Source of the DNA: G963422445 sp963422445
Lineage (GTDB): Bacteria > Pseudomonadota > Alphaproteobacteria > Thalassobaculales > Thalassobaculaceae
Length of the DNA stretch: 64,000 nucleotides
NCBI GenBank assembly: GCA_963422445.2
Contig: OY729512.2
Location: 3,286,001 to 3,350,000, forward strand
Reading direction: 5' to 3'
The position numbers and the translations under genes are program-made. The notes beneath the pieces were generated by a model. The model was not told the origin of the DNA. It did not search any database and worked only from the letters and a program-made list of their open reading frames with translations. Positions 56,430 to 64,000 of the stretch are shown here, piece after piece. Every line of letters begins with the position of its first letter. Within the stretch, counting starts at the first letter, position 1.

Positions 56430-57431
56430 TCAACGGCGATCGCGCGGCACATTCGCTGGATGCTCGTCTCGCTCGCTCCACGCGAAATCGCGTACTTGGT
56501 ACGTTCCAAAGTGCCTTTCCAGCACGCCATCATGGGCTTTCTTCCAGCGGCCTTTCGCGCTTATAGGAGTTTCGTCCCACACCCGAACGTGAAAGATGCA
56601 GGAATACGTTCTTACCTCGGACGCCTTTCCCATGTCGAAAAGCCGTTGAGTGAGATCGAGCACGTCTTCGTCCGTGAGTGGTTCGCCGTAACGAATGTCA
56701 TCGAGGCCGAGGGCCGTCGCCTCCTCGGAGTACGGCCCTCCACCGTCATCCTCCGCCCGTCCCTCTGGAATCGGAGCCCGCTGAATCTCCATGTGTCCCT
56801 CGCGGATGACGATATCGAGAAGGTAGTACGCACGCTCCCGCCGGTTTGTCTTGGTAATCGGATTCGTCTCCTCGACAATCTGGTACCAGCAAGGAGGCGT
56901 AGTACCCTTGCCGAAGATGCGAATCTTGTCGTTCAAGTCGGCGATTTCCTCACTGAGCTCGCTATTGGACTTCGTTTGCGCAGCGAGTTTCTTCTGAAGT
57001 TCATCGGCGGCTATCGCTTTGGTTCGGTTCGCATTGACCAACCCCTCGATTCTGCGCTTGGCATCCTCGAGTGCCCTCTCCTGCGCGGCCAACCGTTGCT
57101 TCGTCTCATCGAGTTCCTTTCCGACGTGCCCCTTCCTGGCCACCAACATCCGTATTCGGTTCTGAAGGCTCTCCTTCTCCTTTCTCAGCTCCGCGACTTG
57201 CCCTCTCAACGCTTCGATATCACGTCGGAGTTCGTCTGGCAGCTTCAGCGCATCCTCGACCTTCGCGGGCGTGGTCCGCGCAATGATGTCCGTCCACGGA
57301 TCAAGCTTTTCACTCCAGTGACGGTTGACGCCCAAGAGCGCGAGCAACATCAGGAACACCAGCAGAACAAAGATCTCCGCGATGGTCAATCCAAGAACTG
57401 TGCCTCGTCTGTATCCCTCCTCGAGTTCCAT
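56430..57431 (-). CDS. ExbD/MotB-like single-TM coiled-coil protein (operon gene 4)
   Basis: A 333-residue protein I do not recognise as a named family. Residues about 10-34 form one membrane helix, VLGLTIAEIFVLLVFLMLLA, with a lone Glu19 at its start. ExbD, TolR, MotB and ZorB carry an Asp in this place for ion translocation. A coiled coil follows (DIEALRGQVAELRKEKESLQ to about residue 170), then a globular C-terminal domain with PPCWYQIVEETNPITKT, YYLLDIVIREGHMEIQR and YSCIFHVRVWDETPISA. No OmpA-like peptidoglycan domain is visible. It lies 17 bases after the ExbB-like gene and is the last gene of the operon. The stator interpretation is inference. Confidence 0.75.
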   Translation of the reverse strand: MELEEGYRRGTVLGLTIAEIFVLLVFLMLLALLGVNRHWSEKLDPWTDIIARTTPAKVEDALKLPDELRRDIEALRGQVAELRKEKESLQNRIRMLVARKGHVGKELDETKQRLAAQERALEDAKRRIEGLVNANRTKAIAADELQKKLAAQTKSNSELSEEIADLNDKIRIFGKGTTPPCWYQIVEETNPITKTNRRERAYYLLDIVIREGHMEIQRAPIPEGRAEDDGGGPYSEEATALGLDDIRYGEPLTDEDVLDLTQRLFDMGKASEVRTYSCIFHVRVWDETPISAKGRWKKAHDGVLERHFGTYQVRDFAWSERDEHPANVPRDRR

Positions 57432-57448
57432 GAGGCCGAATCCATCCG

Positions 57449-59113
57449 CTACCGTCGGAAGACGCGATCGAGCACACTCCTGGTTCCCTGGCTTCTTGCC
57501 CTGGCCTCGTCGACGGCGACGATGGCCTGCTTCAGGATCTCGGCGAGCCTGGGACCTTCATCTTCCATCGCGTTCCGCACCCCCTTGAGTACCATGTTGA
57601 TTCCCTGAATTTCGCGTTCAGTGTCCATCAGGCTCGCTCCGTGCCTGCCGGCAGTCGCTGCGAGCTCTGCAATCGTGGCGATCGCCTCGGTCAATCTCGC
57701 ATGGGAATCCACCTCATGGCCGGCAACTTTGGCGAGCGCCTGGAGCTTCTCGACCGTGGCGTCGAGCGCCTCCTCGTGCCGCTTTCCCGCCCCGGCTACT
57801 CTGATGAACTCCTCGGTCAGCGCCTTCGCCTGATCCTTCAGGAGCACGATGTCGCGTCCGGCGCTTGAAAGCTCGGCCACCCGTTCCAGCGCGTCGCCGG
57901 CCTTGTGGAGCACATCGGGCAGAACGACAAGCTCCTGGTTCGTACGTCGCGTCACCTGCCCTAGGCCGGCGAGGGCCTGGTTGGTCCGTTCCAATTCACC
58001 CAGCGCTTCGCTCGCACGTCGCCGAACACCCGTCCAATCCTTCGCCTGCTGTCCGAGCAGCTCCTGTATTTCCGTCGCGAATTGCGTTCGAATCCGATGA
58101 TTGGCCTCTTCCTCGGCGGTCGCCGCCGCAAGGGCGCCGAGCCCATCGGCCACCGCCCGGCCGCCCTCCACGAATGCGCGCACGCTTGCCTTCGCCTGGG
58201 TGCCGACGGCCCCCAGGTTCTCGGCCACCTCCCCACTCCCGACCCGGATTCGCTCGATGCTCTCGTCCATGGACGTCACATGGGATTCAAGCTTTTCCAG
58301 CGCGTAGTGAACGCGTTCCTGCTGCGCCTCCGTCTGGATCAACGCCTCTTCGGCTCTTCCGGCGATACTCACGTAGATGGCTTCCATGCGTTCGAGCCCG
58401 GTTCTCGCCCTCTCCTCGAGACCGTCGTGGAACTTCCGCATCATTTCGTCCATGTGGGCGTGGACCGTCTTTGCCTGCAAGATCGCCTGGTTGGCATGGG
58501 AGACGAACGCATTCGTCGAGTTCTGGAGCTGCCTCCGCAGCTCGTATGCAAAACGCTCCAGATCCACGGTGGGGCCGTCGACCCCCGCGCCACGGACTCC
58601 GCTCTGGCGTTCCGCGGGCACGCCGGGGTGCGGAATCCGGATGATCGTCGCCTCACTCCCCGAACCTCGACCTTGGAGCGTCATCCGAATCACGATCCCC
58701 GCGATGGTTGTCAGCAAGGCGATTCCGAAGCTGCCAATCATCCGGTCGGTGCGTTCCACGAGGGTCAGGGCCTGCAACCGACCCTGACCGAAGATCGGGA
58801 CTCCGTCCTGGAGCAGGAACAGCATCACCAGCGCCACGCAGAGGGTGGTGAGCGTGTACAGCAGCCCGAGGTAGTAGACCTCGTCCCCGAGGCGCGGATG
58901 TTCGTTCTCGGGGCGAGAGCGCTTTTGCAGAGCTGCGTAGAACGCCATGATGATTATTCCGGCCGCGGATGCGACGAAACCCACCACGACCGGATGCCAC
59001 GGATCGATCAGCTTAATCGTCACGATCGCGACGATTCCACCCAGGTATGCCCAGACGAATGAATTCGCGTTCCTTCGCACGGACACGCTGTCCGTCACAG
59101 CGCCTGTTGCCAT
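57449..59113 (-). CDS. ExbB/TolQ/MotA-like membrane protein with long helical tail (operon gene 3)
   Basis: A 554-residue protein with four membrane helices at about residues 18-35, 41-62, 79-101 and 127-147, then roughly 400 residues of almost continuous helix (for example FAYELRRQLQNSTNAFVSHA; SIERIRVGSGEVAENLGAVG) ending in KQAIVAVDEARARSQGTRSV. Helices 3 and 4 (YYLGLLYTLTTLCVALVMLF and GSFGIALLTTIAGIVIRMTL) have the small-residue and Thr-rich character of MotA/TolQ/ExbB pore helices. The long cytoplasmic tail recalls ZorA. ATG 59113 has AAGGGA eight bases upstream and overlaps the preceding gene by 19 bases. The function is inferred. Confidence 0.78.
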   Translation of the reverse strand: MATGAVTDSVSVRRNANSFVWAYLGGIVAIVTIKLIDPWHPVVVGFVASAAGIIIMAFYAALQKRSRPENEHPRLGDEVYYLGLLYTLTTLCVALVMLFLLQDGVPIFGQGRLQALTLVERTDRMIGSFGIALLTTIAGIVIRMTLQGRGSGSEATIIRIPHPGVPAERQSGVRGAGVDGPTVDLERFAYELRRQLQNSTNAFVSHANQAILQAKTVHAHMDEMMRKFHDGLEERARTGLERMEAIYVSIAGRAEEALIQTEAQQERVHYALEKLESHVTSMDESIERIRVGSGEVAENLGAVGTQAKASVRAFVEGGRAVADGLGALAAATAEEEANHRIRTQFATEIQELLGQQAKDWTGVRRRASEALGELERTNQALAGLGQVTRRTNQELVVLPDVLHKAGDALERVAELSSAGRDIVLLKDQAKALTEEFIRVAGAGKRHEEALDATVEKLQALAKVAGHEVDSHARLTEAIATIAELAATAGRHGASLMDTEREIQGINMVLKGVRNAMEDEGPRLAEILKQAIVAVDEARARSQGTRSVLDRVFRR

Positions 59114-59922
59114 ACAACCCGTCCCTTCATTGACTCGACCAGATCCGTCCACCAGTAGTAGTGTTCCGGCGTCTGAAACTTCGCGTACTTGTGCCGTTCG
59201 ATTCGGAACAGGCTCACATCCACTCGCGAGAGGTCGCTCCAGAGCTCTCGTGGAACCGAATCCGACTTCGGGTAGGGACGGTAGTGCGACAACATCGAGG
59301 TGTGTTGCAAGAAGTCGGAGATGACTATGAGGTGCGCCGGCTTCGCGTCCTGATTCGCTCTCCCGCTCGGCGCATGACGTGCGGTGATGACGGCGATCGT
59401 CTCAAGGAGGGGTGACGCGGGTTGTGGCGGGCCGTCTCCATCCGGGAACAGCCCCGCAATCTTGCGGATGAATCGATCATGGCGCCACTTGTCAATGACG
59501 CTTCCCTTGGTGAGATAATCGACCCAGATACGGTCTTCGGGATCACCTCCTGGGTTGCAGATCTGCTCCACAGGGGACTCGGGCGGCTCGGTGCTCGACA
59601 ATCGGTAGAACGAGACCCGTTCTCCCGCCCGTACCGCAAGCGCCGTGTGGCGCCCGCTCACCGACGGGTTCGTCATCTCGCGCAAGATGCGCCCGAGCTC
59701 CGCGCGGTGCTTGTCGTTCAGCGGGTCCGAGGTATCGAGTAGCACGATGACTTCACGGCTCGGCCCGCTCTTCTTCGGGCACCCATAGGAGTCGAGTCCC
59801 TTCTCTCTCACCCACAACAACACGGACATCAGTGCGACGACGACAACGACGGTGCCGATGCCAAACCCTCGCGCCCTGCGTATCGCCTTCGCCCTTCGCG
59901 ACTCGCGGGTCGCGTGGCTCAT
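59095..59922 (-). CDS. TM-anchored von Willebrand A-like protein (operon gene 2)
   Basis: A 275-residue protein with a basic N-terminus, one membrane helix (GIGTVVVVVALMSVLLWV, residues 21-38) and an outside or periplasmic domain. EVIVLLDTSDPLND (57-70) places DxSD at the first strand as in the MIDAS metal site of vWA domains. PASPLLETIAVITARH gives the helix with a Thr, and AHLIVISDFLQHT the fourth strand with an Asp. The classic DxSxS is thus modified to DTSDP. Its start overlaps the stop of gene 1 as ATGA, so the two are coupled. vWA domains bind proteins or matrix through a metal ion. The partner is unknown. Confidence 0.72.
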   Translation of the reverse strand: MSHATRESRRAKAIRRARGFGIGTVVVVVALMSVLLWVREKGLDSYGCPKKSGPSREVIVLLDTSDPLNDKHRAELGRILREMTNPSVSGRHTALAVRAGERVSFYRLSSTEPPESPVEQICNPGGDPEDRIWVDYLTKGSVIDKWRHDRFIRKIAGLFPDGDGPPQPASPLLETIAVITARHAPSGRANQDAKPAHLIVISDFLQHTSMLSHYRPYPKSDSVPRELWSDLSRVDVSLFRIERHKYAKFQTPEHYYWWTDLVESMKGRVVWQQAL

Positions 59923-61385
59923 GACCTGAGCCTCTCGCGGGCGCTCTCGCCCTCCATCAGGTCTTCAAGCGTCGGATACCTTTTCTGCGCGTCCAGGTAT
60001 GCGGTGCGTACCGCATCCTCGGCCTGCTGAAACCCCTCCCAGTCCTCGTCGTAGTCCGACGCCGGAACCCCTTCCCATTCCGGAACTTCGAACATCTTCT
60101 GGTCGACCAAGGGTCTCTCCGCAAAGAACCTCGGACTTGGCGTCTTTCGAGCCTTCTCGTTCTCCGATCGGTAGGCAGCGATGATGAAGTCCAGGTTGTC
60201 CTGGTACTGGGAGATCTGCATGGGAAACTGCCGGACAATCTCCCTCGCTGTATCCGTAATCAGTTGATGGTTTCCCTTCCTGTTCTCCACCTTCTGACGT
60301 TCGTCGCGTATTCTCCCGACATACCTCTCGTAGACGTTTTTCAGGGCCCCTCGCCGAGCTTCGATTTCTCGCGCGTACTCCTCGTTGTGCTCGGTTGCCG
60401 CCCGATAGACAGTTCCGTAGCCCGGGTAGCCGTCATCACGTTTCAGCCATTTCGTTGCGGAGTAGATGCAGCACGCGGTGCCAATCACGGCGAGCACCCA
60501 CGATTGCATGCCCTCGAGCCCCAATGGGTTGGCAACGAACCGCTCAATGGTGTCGTCGGTCAACAGGTCCTCCAGCGAGCTCGTTTCCGCCGCCGCTCGC
60601 GTTGCCACAGCGAGCATGCTGTCCCGAAAATGGCCGACAAGCAGGTTCCAGGAGACCATCCCCACTGCCCCCACCGCCACGATCAACCAGCCGCGCGCCG
60701 CACGCAACACGCCCGCCGTGTTCTTCTGTCGCCAGCCCTCGCCGATCACACCTCCCATCAAGCCGACGTTCACCACGCCAATCGCTAGCATGATGGCCAC
60801 CGCCCCGAGCAGACCGTATTCGTTCACCCCGGAGAGCATCATCGCGTTGGCTACCGCTTCGATCGCAACGACGCCGAGCAGCCACCAGTACCAAGTGTCC
60901 CTTTCGCCGTATTCCGCCACCCGACGGAGATTTCCCTTCTTCCGAAAGGCTTCCAATGCTGCCCATGAGCTCCGGGCTTCGCGCTCCTTCTGGGTGAGGA
61001 TGGTCCGGTCCTGCTCCCCCTGGTTTCTCAGCTCGACCTTGGCCTCATCCCTGAGCCCTTCCACCTTGTGCCGGACCGGCGCCATTCCTTCCTTGACTTC
61101 CTGGTCCAGGTTGTATCGTTGCTGCACGAGGAACTTGCTCACTTCCGCATGACACTGCCGGCCACGCTGGTTCACCCAGTCCAGGATTTTGTGGTACATG
61201 TCGTCCAGCTGGGTTGTATCCGTTAGCGGGAACTCCAGTTCTCCGTTCGCACGCCCCGCCTCACTAATCCCGTTCTCTCGAATCCAGCGATCGCAGTCGA
61301 GGGGGATGTACTTTTGCTCCGCCTTGCTCCACCCGGGGACCATCGTCCAGTTGTCCGTGACCAGGCGCTTCTTCCTGATTTTCAC
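59919..61385 (-). CDS. four-TM coiled-coil membrane protein of unknown family (operon gene 1)
   Basis: A 488-residue protein with no recognised family. Helical cytoplasmic regions flank a membrane part: a coiled-coil stretch at about 80-160 (EVSKFLVQQRYNLDQEVKEG), membrane helices near 165-186, 190-215, 232-252 and 293-313 (SWVLAVIGTACCIYSATKWL), then a second coiled coil from 330 to 415 (IEARRGALKNVYERYVGRIR) and an acidic C-terminus. GTG at 61385 is chosen because GAGGGGGA lies six bases upstream, and the frame extends further without a better start. It is the first gene of the operon and may be its scaffold. Confidence 0.72.
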   Translation of the reverse strand: MKIRKKRLVTDNWTMVPGWSKAEQKYIPLDCDRWIRENGISEAGRANGELEFPLTDTTQLDDMYHKILDWVNQRGRQCHAEVSKFLVQQRYNLDQEVKEGMAPVRHKVEGLRDEAKVELRNQGEQDRTILTQKEREARSSWAALEAFRKKGNLRRVAEYGERDTWYWWLLGVVAIEAVANAMMLSGVNEYGLLGAVAIMLAIGVVNVGLMGGVIGEGWRQKNTAGVLRAARGWLIVAVGAVGMVSWNLLVGHFRDSMLAVATRAAAETSSLEDLLTDDTIERFVANPLGLEGMQSWVLAVIGTACCIYSATKWLKRDDGYPGYGTVYRAATEHNEEYAREIEARRGALKNVYERYVGRIRDERQKVENRKGNHQLITDTAREIVRQFPMQISQYQDNLDFIIAAYRSENEKARKTPSPRFFAERPLVDQKMFEVPEWEGVPASDYDEDWEGFQQAEDAVRTAYLDAQKRYPTLEDLMEGESARERLRS

Positions 61386-61989
61386 ATCCGTCCCCCTCGT
61401 TGGTGCCCGGCACAAAAGTTGCCGTGAAAATGCCCTAGGATTCGGCACAATCAATCCTGCGCGACACCGGTGTGCTGCTCCGGGGTCGCCGGGTATTCGC
61501 GACGAACAGTGCTCCTCTCGCGGACTGCGACCGGTGGGTTACCCCGAGGTGGCCCGAAGTCCGCCCGCGCGACGGGCACCGATTTTCGTTCTACGGGGTA
61601 GTCCAGCACCGTGTCGACCATGATCGTTCCTTATTACATACCAAGCTCATCCGAGCTACGGAGACGAAACGCAATCGACCTCGACGGCTCGCCGGAGGCC
61701 GCGAATCGAGGTTCGGGCCGCCGGAAACGTCGTTGCGTGGCCGCCTGAACCCCGGTTTCCTGCGGTCGGCAGTCGCAAGATGAGCTTGGTACGTAATCAG
61801 GCGATCGTTTGTCTCGCGGGTTCCTAATTGCGTACGGTGTGCCGTGGAAAGGCACCGTCCCTCAGCGGGTGCGAATCCCGCTCGGCAAACTGTAGCTCCA
61901 GCCGGTAGCAATCGGAGCGGATGATGGAGGTAACGACATCGTTCGAAACACTTCGGTGGAACAGGTCGCCCAAGGTGACCCAGTAACTG
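61386..61989. other. intergenic region upstream of the stator-like operon
   Basis: About 600 bases with no convincing gene. It should contain the promoter of the minus-strand operon. No clear -35/-10 pair or operator palindrome could be placed. Fragments such as DLFHRSVSNDVV (minus strand, about 61900-61970) may be the decayed continuation of the DUF5131 gene. Confidence 0.4.
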
Positions 61990-62151
61990 CCGCAGGTCGA
62001 ACCCCTGCTCGTAGACGTGCCCGGAAACGCCGCGCCATCGCTCGGCGAAACGCTCCGCGTAGCAGTGGTCACAGCCACGGGTGATCTTCGTACAGCCGGT
62101 CACCGGATTCCAGGTTGCGTCAGTCCACTCGATTGCAGATTTAGCGCCCAT
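61990..62151 (-). pseudogene. DUF5131 (phage Gp37/Gp68-like) N-terminal fragment
   Basis: ATG 62151 opens MGAKSAIEWTDATWNPVTGC followed by TKITRGCDHCYAERFAERWR, the characteristic three-cysteine start of DUF5131 proteins, which have a radical-SAM-like Cys cluster and occur in phages, plasmids and beside three-Cys-motif partner genes. Similarity stops after EQGFDLR, and the rest is in a shifted frame and degenerate. It is a relic, but it marks the region as phage- or defence-associated. Confidence 0.7.
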
Positions 62152-62226
62152 GGTGCAACCGCTCGGCCAGATCGAACCTGAGCCTGTCCTTGACGCGCAG
62201 GGCGGGCGCGCGCGTAGTGTGTGTTT

Positions 62227-62544
62227 TCACGCAACCGTACCGAGGCCGTTCTTCACCACCAGCGTCAGCAGCTTCAGCGATGCGCCCCGTGGACGCTTCT
62301 CGCCGCGCTCCCACTGGCTCACCAACCCGGTCGTCACGTTGAGGTAGCGCGCGAATACCGCCTGACTCGCATTCTCGCGAAGCCGGAGCGCGCGGATGTC
62401 CTCGGGCGCCATCTCCTTGACCGGCGTCAGGCACATCTCGTCGAACGCCCGCATGGTCCGCTTCGACATCAGACCGGCCTCGGCCAGCCCGAGCGCCGCC
62501 TCGTGCGCCGCTGCCAGCGCTTCACTCTTGTACTGCCTGGTCAT
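62227..62544 (-). CDS. HigA-type antitoxin, XRE helix-turn-helix regulator
   Basis: A 105-residue DNA-binding antitoxin. The C-terminal part MAPEDIRALRLRENASQAVF then ARYLNVTTGLVSQWERGEKR is the XRE helix-turn-helix as in HigA. The N-terminal KRTMRAFDEMCLTPV segment is the toxin-contact part of the same type. ATG at 62544 overlaps the toxin gene end by 23 bases, so the two are translationally coupled, toxin first. The pair normally represses its own promoter. The order toxin-antitoxin is the HigBA arrangement. Confidence 0.85.
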   Translation of the reverse strand: MTRQYKSEALAAAHEAALGLAEAGLMSKRTMRAFDEMCLTPVKEMAPEDIRALRLRENASQAVFARYLNVTTGLVSQWERGEKRPRGASLKLLTLVVKNGLGTVA

Positions 62545-62926
62545 CGCACTCCACCTCGATCGCCCCAACCGCCAGCGCTGCCGCCAGGCCCGCCCGGTCG
62601 AGCGCCAGATACGCATCGGCCAGCCGTCGGAACGTCTCCAACGCGTCCCGGCGCAGGTTCTCCCGGACGCTCTTGGCGAACCCGTAGACGAAGAACGCCA
62701 GCTCGCCCCGGCGAAACAGCATGATCGTGCGGAACCCGCCCGACCGGCCGCCGCCCCTGCGGGCGATGCGCTGCTTGATCACGCCGCCGCCCAGATCGGC
62801 ATCGACCGAACCGCTCCGGGCGCGATCCACGGCCTCGCACAACGCGGCATCGTCGATTGTCGCGCGACCGGCGAACCGGGCAAACGCCTTGGTCTTGAAT
62901 GTCCGCGATCCAGGCCCGCCGCTCAC
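62522..62926 (-). CDS. RelE/HigB-type toxin
   Basis: A 134-residue protein of the RelE/ParE superfamily, whose members cleave mRNA on the ribosome. FKTKAFARFAGRATIDDAAL at the N-terminus, GSVDADLGGGVIKQRIARRG in the middle and GGFRTIMLFRRGELAFFVYG then FAKSVRENL at the end match the PF06296-type HigB toxins. The start is GTG at 62926. It is co-transcribed with and overlapped by the antitoxin gene. It is probably a stabilising or phage-response module in this accessory region. Confidence 0.85.
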   Translation of the reverse strand: MSGGPGSRTFKTKAFARFAGRATIDDAALCEAVDRARSGSVDADLGGGVIKQRIARRGGGRSGGFRTIMLFRRGELAFFVYGFAKSVRENLRRDALETFRRLADAYLALDRAGLAAALAVGAIEVECDDQAVQE

Positions 62927-63216
62927 TACCCGTATTCAATAACACCAAGTGCGGTCTTTGTCATTCCAGCCTCGCTGTTTCCTCGGTCCTTGTATTGCGG
63001 TATTGCGCCGCCACCGTTCTGGCTAGAGCGCCGACCGCGATCATGCTCCGCCTCCGCGTATCCGTATAGCCGTCGGGACAACCGCCGTTCGGGCGCGCCC
63101 CCCAATCGCTCCGCGCCACTAAGAGGAGATGTCCGGCCGGAAGCGGGCGCGGGGGCGGACGGTCCGGAGAGAGGCCGCCACCGCCGTTCCCGTTCACCTG
63201 TCGAAGGAGACGGCAC

Positions 63217-63620
63217 CATGCAGACGGCACTCGCACCGCGCGGCGACGCGCGCACGTTTCTCACCCACTTCGTCGGCGGTGGTCTCGAAGACGACCGCTA
63301 CGTCGTGGAGTGATTCCGCTCGCTCGCCAACGGCGAGATCGTCCCCGTCCAAGCCGGCAGGACGCAGCCGAAGGGCCGGCGCAGGGCGCGCGGCACGATC
63401 CTGCCGCGGAAGGCGGTCGAGACCATGCGGCCCGCCCGCGACGAGATCATCATCGCGACGGGGGTCAAGCTGCGCCACTGCGGGGTGCAGATCTGGGGCT
63501 GGCGCAGCCTGGGGATATTCGCCGACCGCCGCCAGCCTGGTGTTCGCGACGCTCTCGCTCCAAGAGGTCGAAATCGTCAGCGACGCCCCGATCACCGCGA
63601 CGGTGACGGGCTGGTCCTGA
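63217..63620 (+). pseudogene. degenerate hypothetical gene
   Basis: ATG 63217 opens MQTALAPRGDARTFLTHFVG then GGLEDDRYVVE and stops with TGA at 63310. The same frame continues FRSLANGEIVPVQAGRTQPK and PRKAVETMRPARDEIIIATG, and a late shift gives SLVFATLSLQEVEIVSDAPI. The three pieces read like parts of one protein, so a stop and an indel are likely. I do not recognise the family. Confidence 0.3.
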
Positions 63621-63749
63621 GCGGCTCCCGTCGGCGGCGCTCGCGACATGCTGGAGTTAGAGAATGGCGATTGCCGGGCAAGCGCCCGGCGGACGGGAGG
63701 GAGCGGGTCCTTTCCGCACCGGGTGCGGCACCGTCCCGGGAGGCCCGGA

Positions 63750-63926
63750 ATGTTCGACCTGTACCACGACTACGACCTCGTAACCCCGGCCGGCGGCCTG
63801 CTGCTCGCCGAAGTCGGCATCGACCTCGATGCCGTGCGGCAGACGCTCGCCGACGACCTGGCCCGGCGCTGTCCCGACCGCGAGGTCCCGGAGACCCGGA
63901 GTTGGAGGAAAGCGGAAGAAGGATGA
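63750..63926 (+). CDS. small hypothetical protein
   Basis: A 58-residue acidic protein, MFDLYHDYDLVTPAGGLLLA to a charged tail. ATG 63750 has GGGAGG six bases upstream. An alternative upstream start at 63648 gives 92 residues of arginine-rich text that looks non-coding. There is no recognised family. It lies after the degenerate gene, on the same strand. Confidence 0.4.
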   Translation: MFDLYHDYDLVTPAGGLLLAEVGIDLDAVRQTLADDLARRCPDREVPETRSWRKAEEG

Positions 63927-64000
63927 ACGGACAAGGGGCCGGAGCGAGAGGTTCCGGTCCCGCCGTTCTCGAACCCATCTTCAGAATCCAGATCGCAAGG

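Noticed and set aside
57865..59062. Long plus-strand frames across the ExbB-like gene
   Set aside because: Antisense shadows. The minus-strand frame shows clear membrane helices, a heptad-rich tail and coupling to its neighbours.
56430..61385. Calling the membrane operon a Zorya system
   Set aside because: No ZorC, ZorD helicase or ZorE-type nuclease is present, gene 4 lacks a visible OmpA-like domain, and two extra membrane genes are included, so it is at most Zorya-like.
1..64000. CRISPR arrays
   Set aside because: No regularly spaced short repeats were seen. The only repeats are IS copies, MITEs and hairpins.

Overview
The window looks like a high-GC alphaproteobacterial chromosome. The main evidence is a GcrA-type cell-cycle regulator, a family known from Alphaproteobacteria, together with a CCA-encoding tRNA-Arg(CCU) and a metabolic gene set typical of Rhodospirillales-like bacteria. 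The species cannot be named from the sequence. The genome is strongly affected by insertion sequences (IS). About a dozen elements or remnants are present, many at exact, readable target sites, and several genes are broken by them or by single-base indels.

Region 1 (about 1-24.9 kb) is metabolic. It holds a frameshifted MetE-like fragment, an MFS exporter, degraded IS5 and IS1595 elements with a 120-bp MITE, gcrA, an L-aspartate dehydrogenase, a 3-hydroxyacyl-CoA (lambda-crystallin type) dehydrogenase, cobalt-uptake genes cbtB-cbtA, a D-2-hydroxyacid dehydrogenase and a DHA2 drug exporter. It continues with a second MITE, an acyl-CoA-dehydrogenase-fold oxidoreductase, an alpha/beta hydrolase, a ketopantoate-reductase-like enzyme, another MFS carrier, an atypical SDR, an acyl-CoA ligase, msrA, a TauE/SafE exporter, a peptide-type ABC importer (binding protein plus two permeases, no ATPase) and a NodB-type deacetylase. 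The mix suggests uptake and catabolism of small carboxylates and acyl compounds.

Region 2 (about 25-38.3 kb) has IS remnants and an IS630 element, then a ThiY-like binding protein, guaA, a fresh IS630 copy, a glutathione transferase, tRNA-Arg, an enolase-superfamily dehydratase, a small membrane protein, a 2-keto-4-pentenoate hydratase-type enzyme, a universal stress protein and a PhyH-type dioxygenase.

Region 3 (about 38.3-56.2 kb) is an IS graveyard in accessory DNA. A predicted AAA-ATPase/PD-(D/E)XK gene is interrupted by an intact IS1595 element. A membrane-protein gene followed by an endonuclease/exonuclease/phosphatase gene is split by two different IS elements at one CTAG site. A small operon (truncated DNA methyltransferase, PD-(D/E)XK-like protein, small ORF) is cut by a 6.2-kb stack of IS630, IS630, a DDE element and a nested Tn5-like IS4 element. 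All five IS630 insertions lie at CTAG and regenerate CTAG on both sides, which explains the stacking.

Region 4 (about 56.2-64 kb) is the most interesting. Four tightly overlapping minus-strand genes encode membrane proteins: a four-TM coiled-coil protein, a TM-anchored von Willebrand A-like protein, an ExbB/TolQ/MotA-like four-TM protein with a roughly 400-residue helical tail, and an ExbD/MotB-like single-TM coiled-coil protein. Together they resemble an ion-driven stator such as ZorAB of Zorya, but with a different partner set. Beside them are a DUF5131 (Gp37/Gp68) fragment and a RelE/HigB-HigA toxin-antitoxin pair, which suggests a defence or mobile island.
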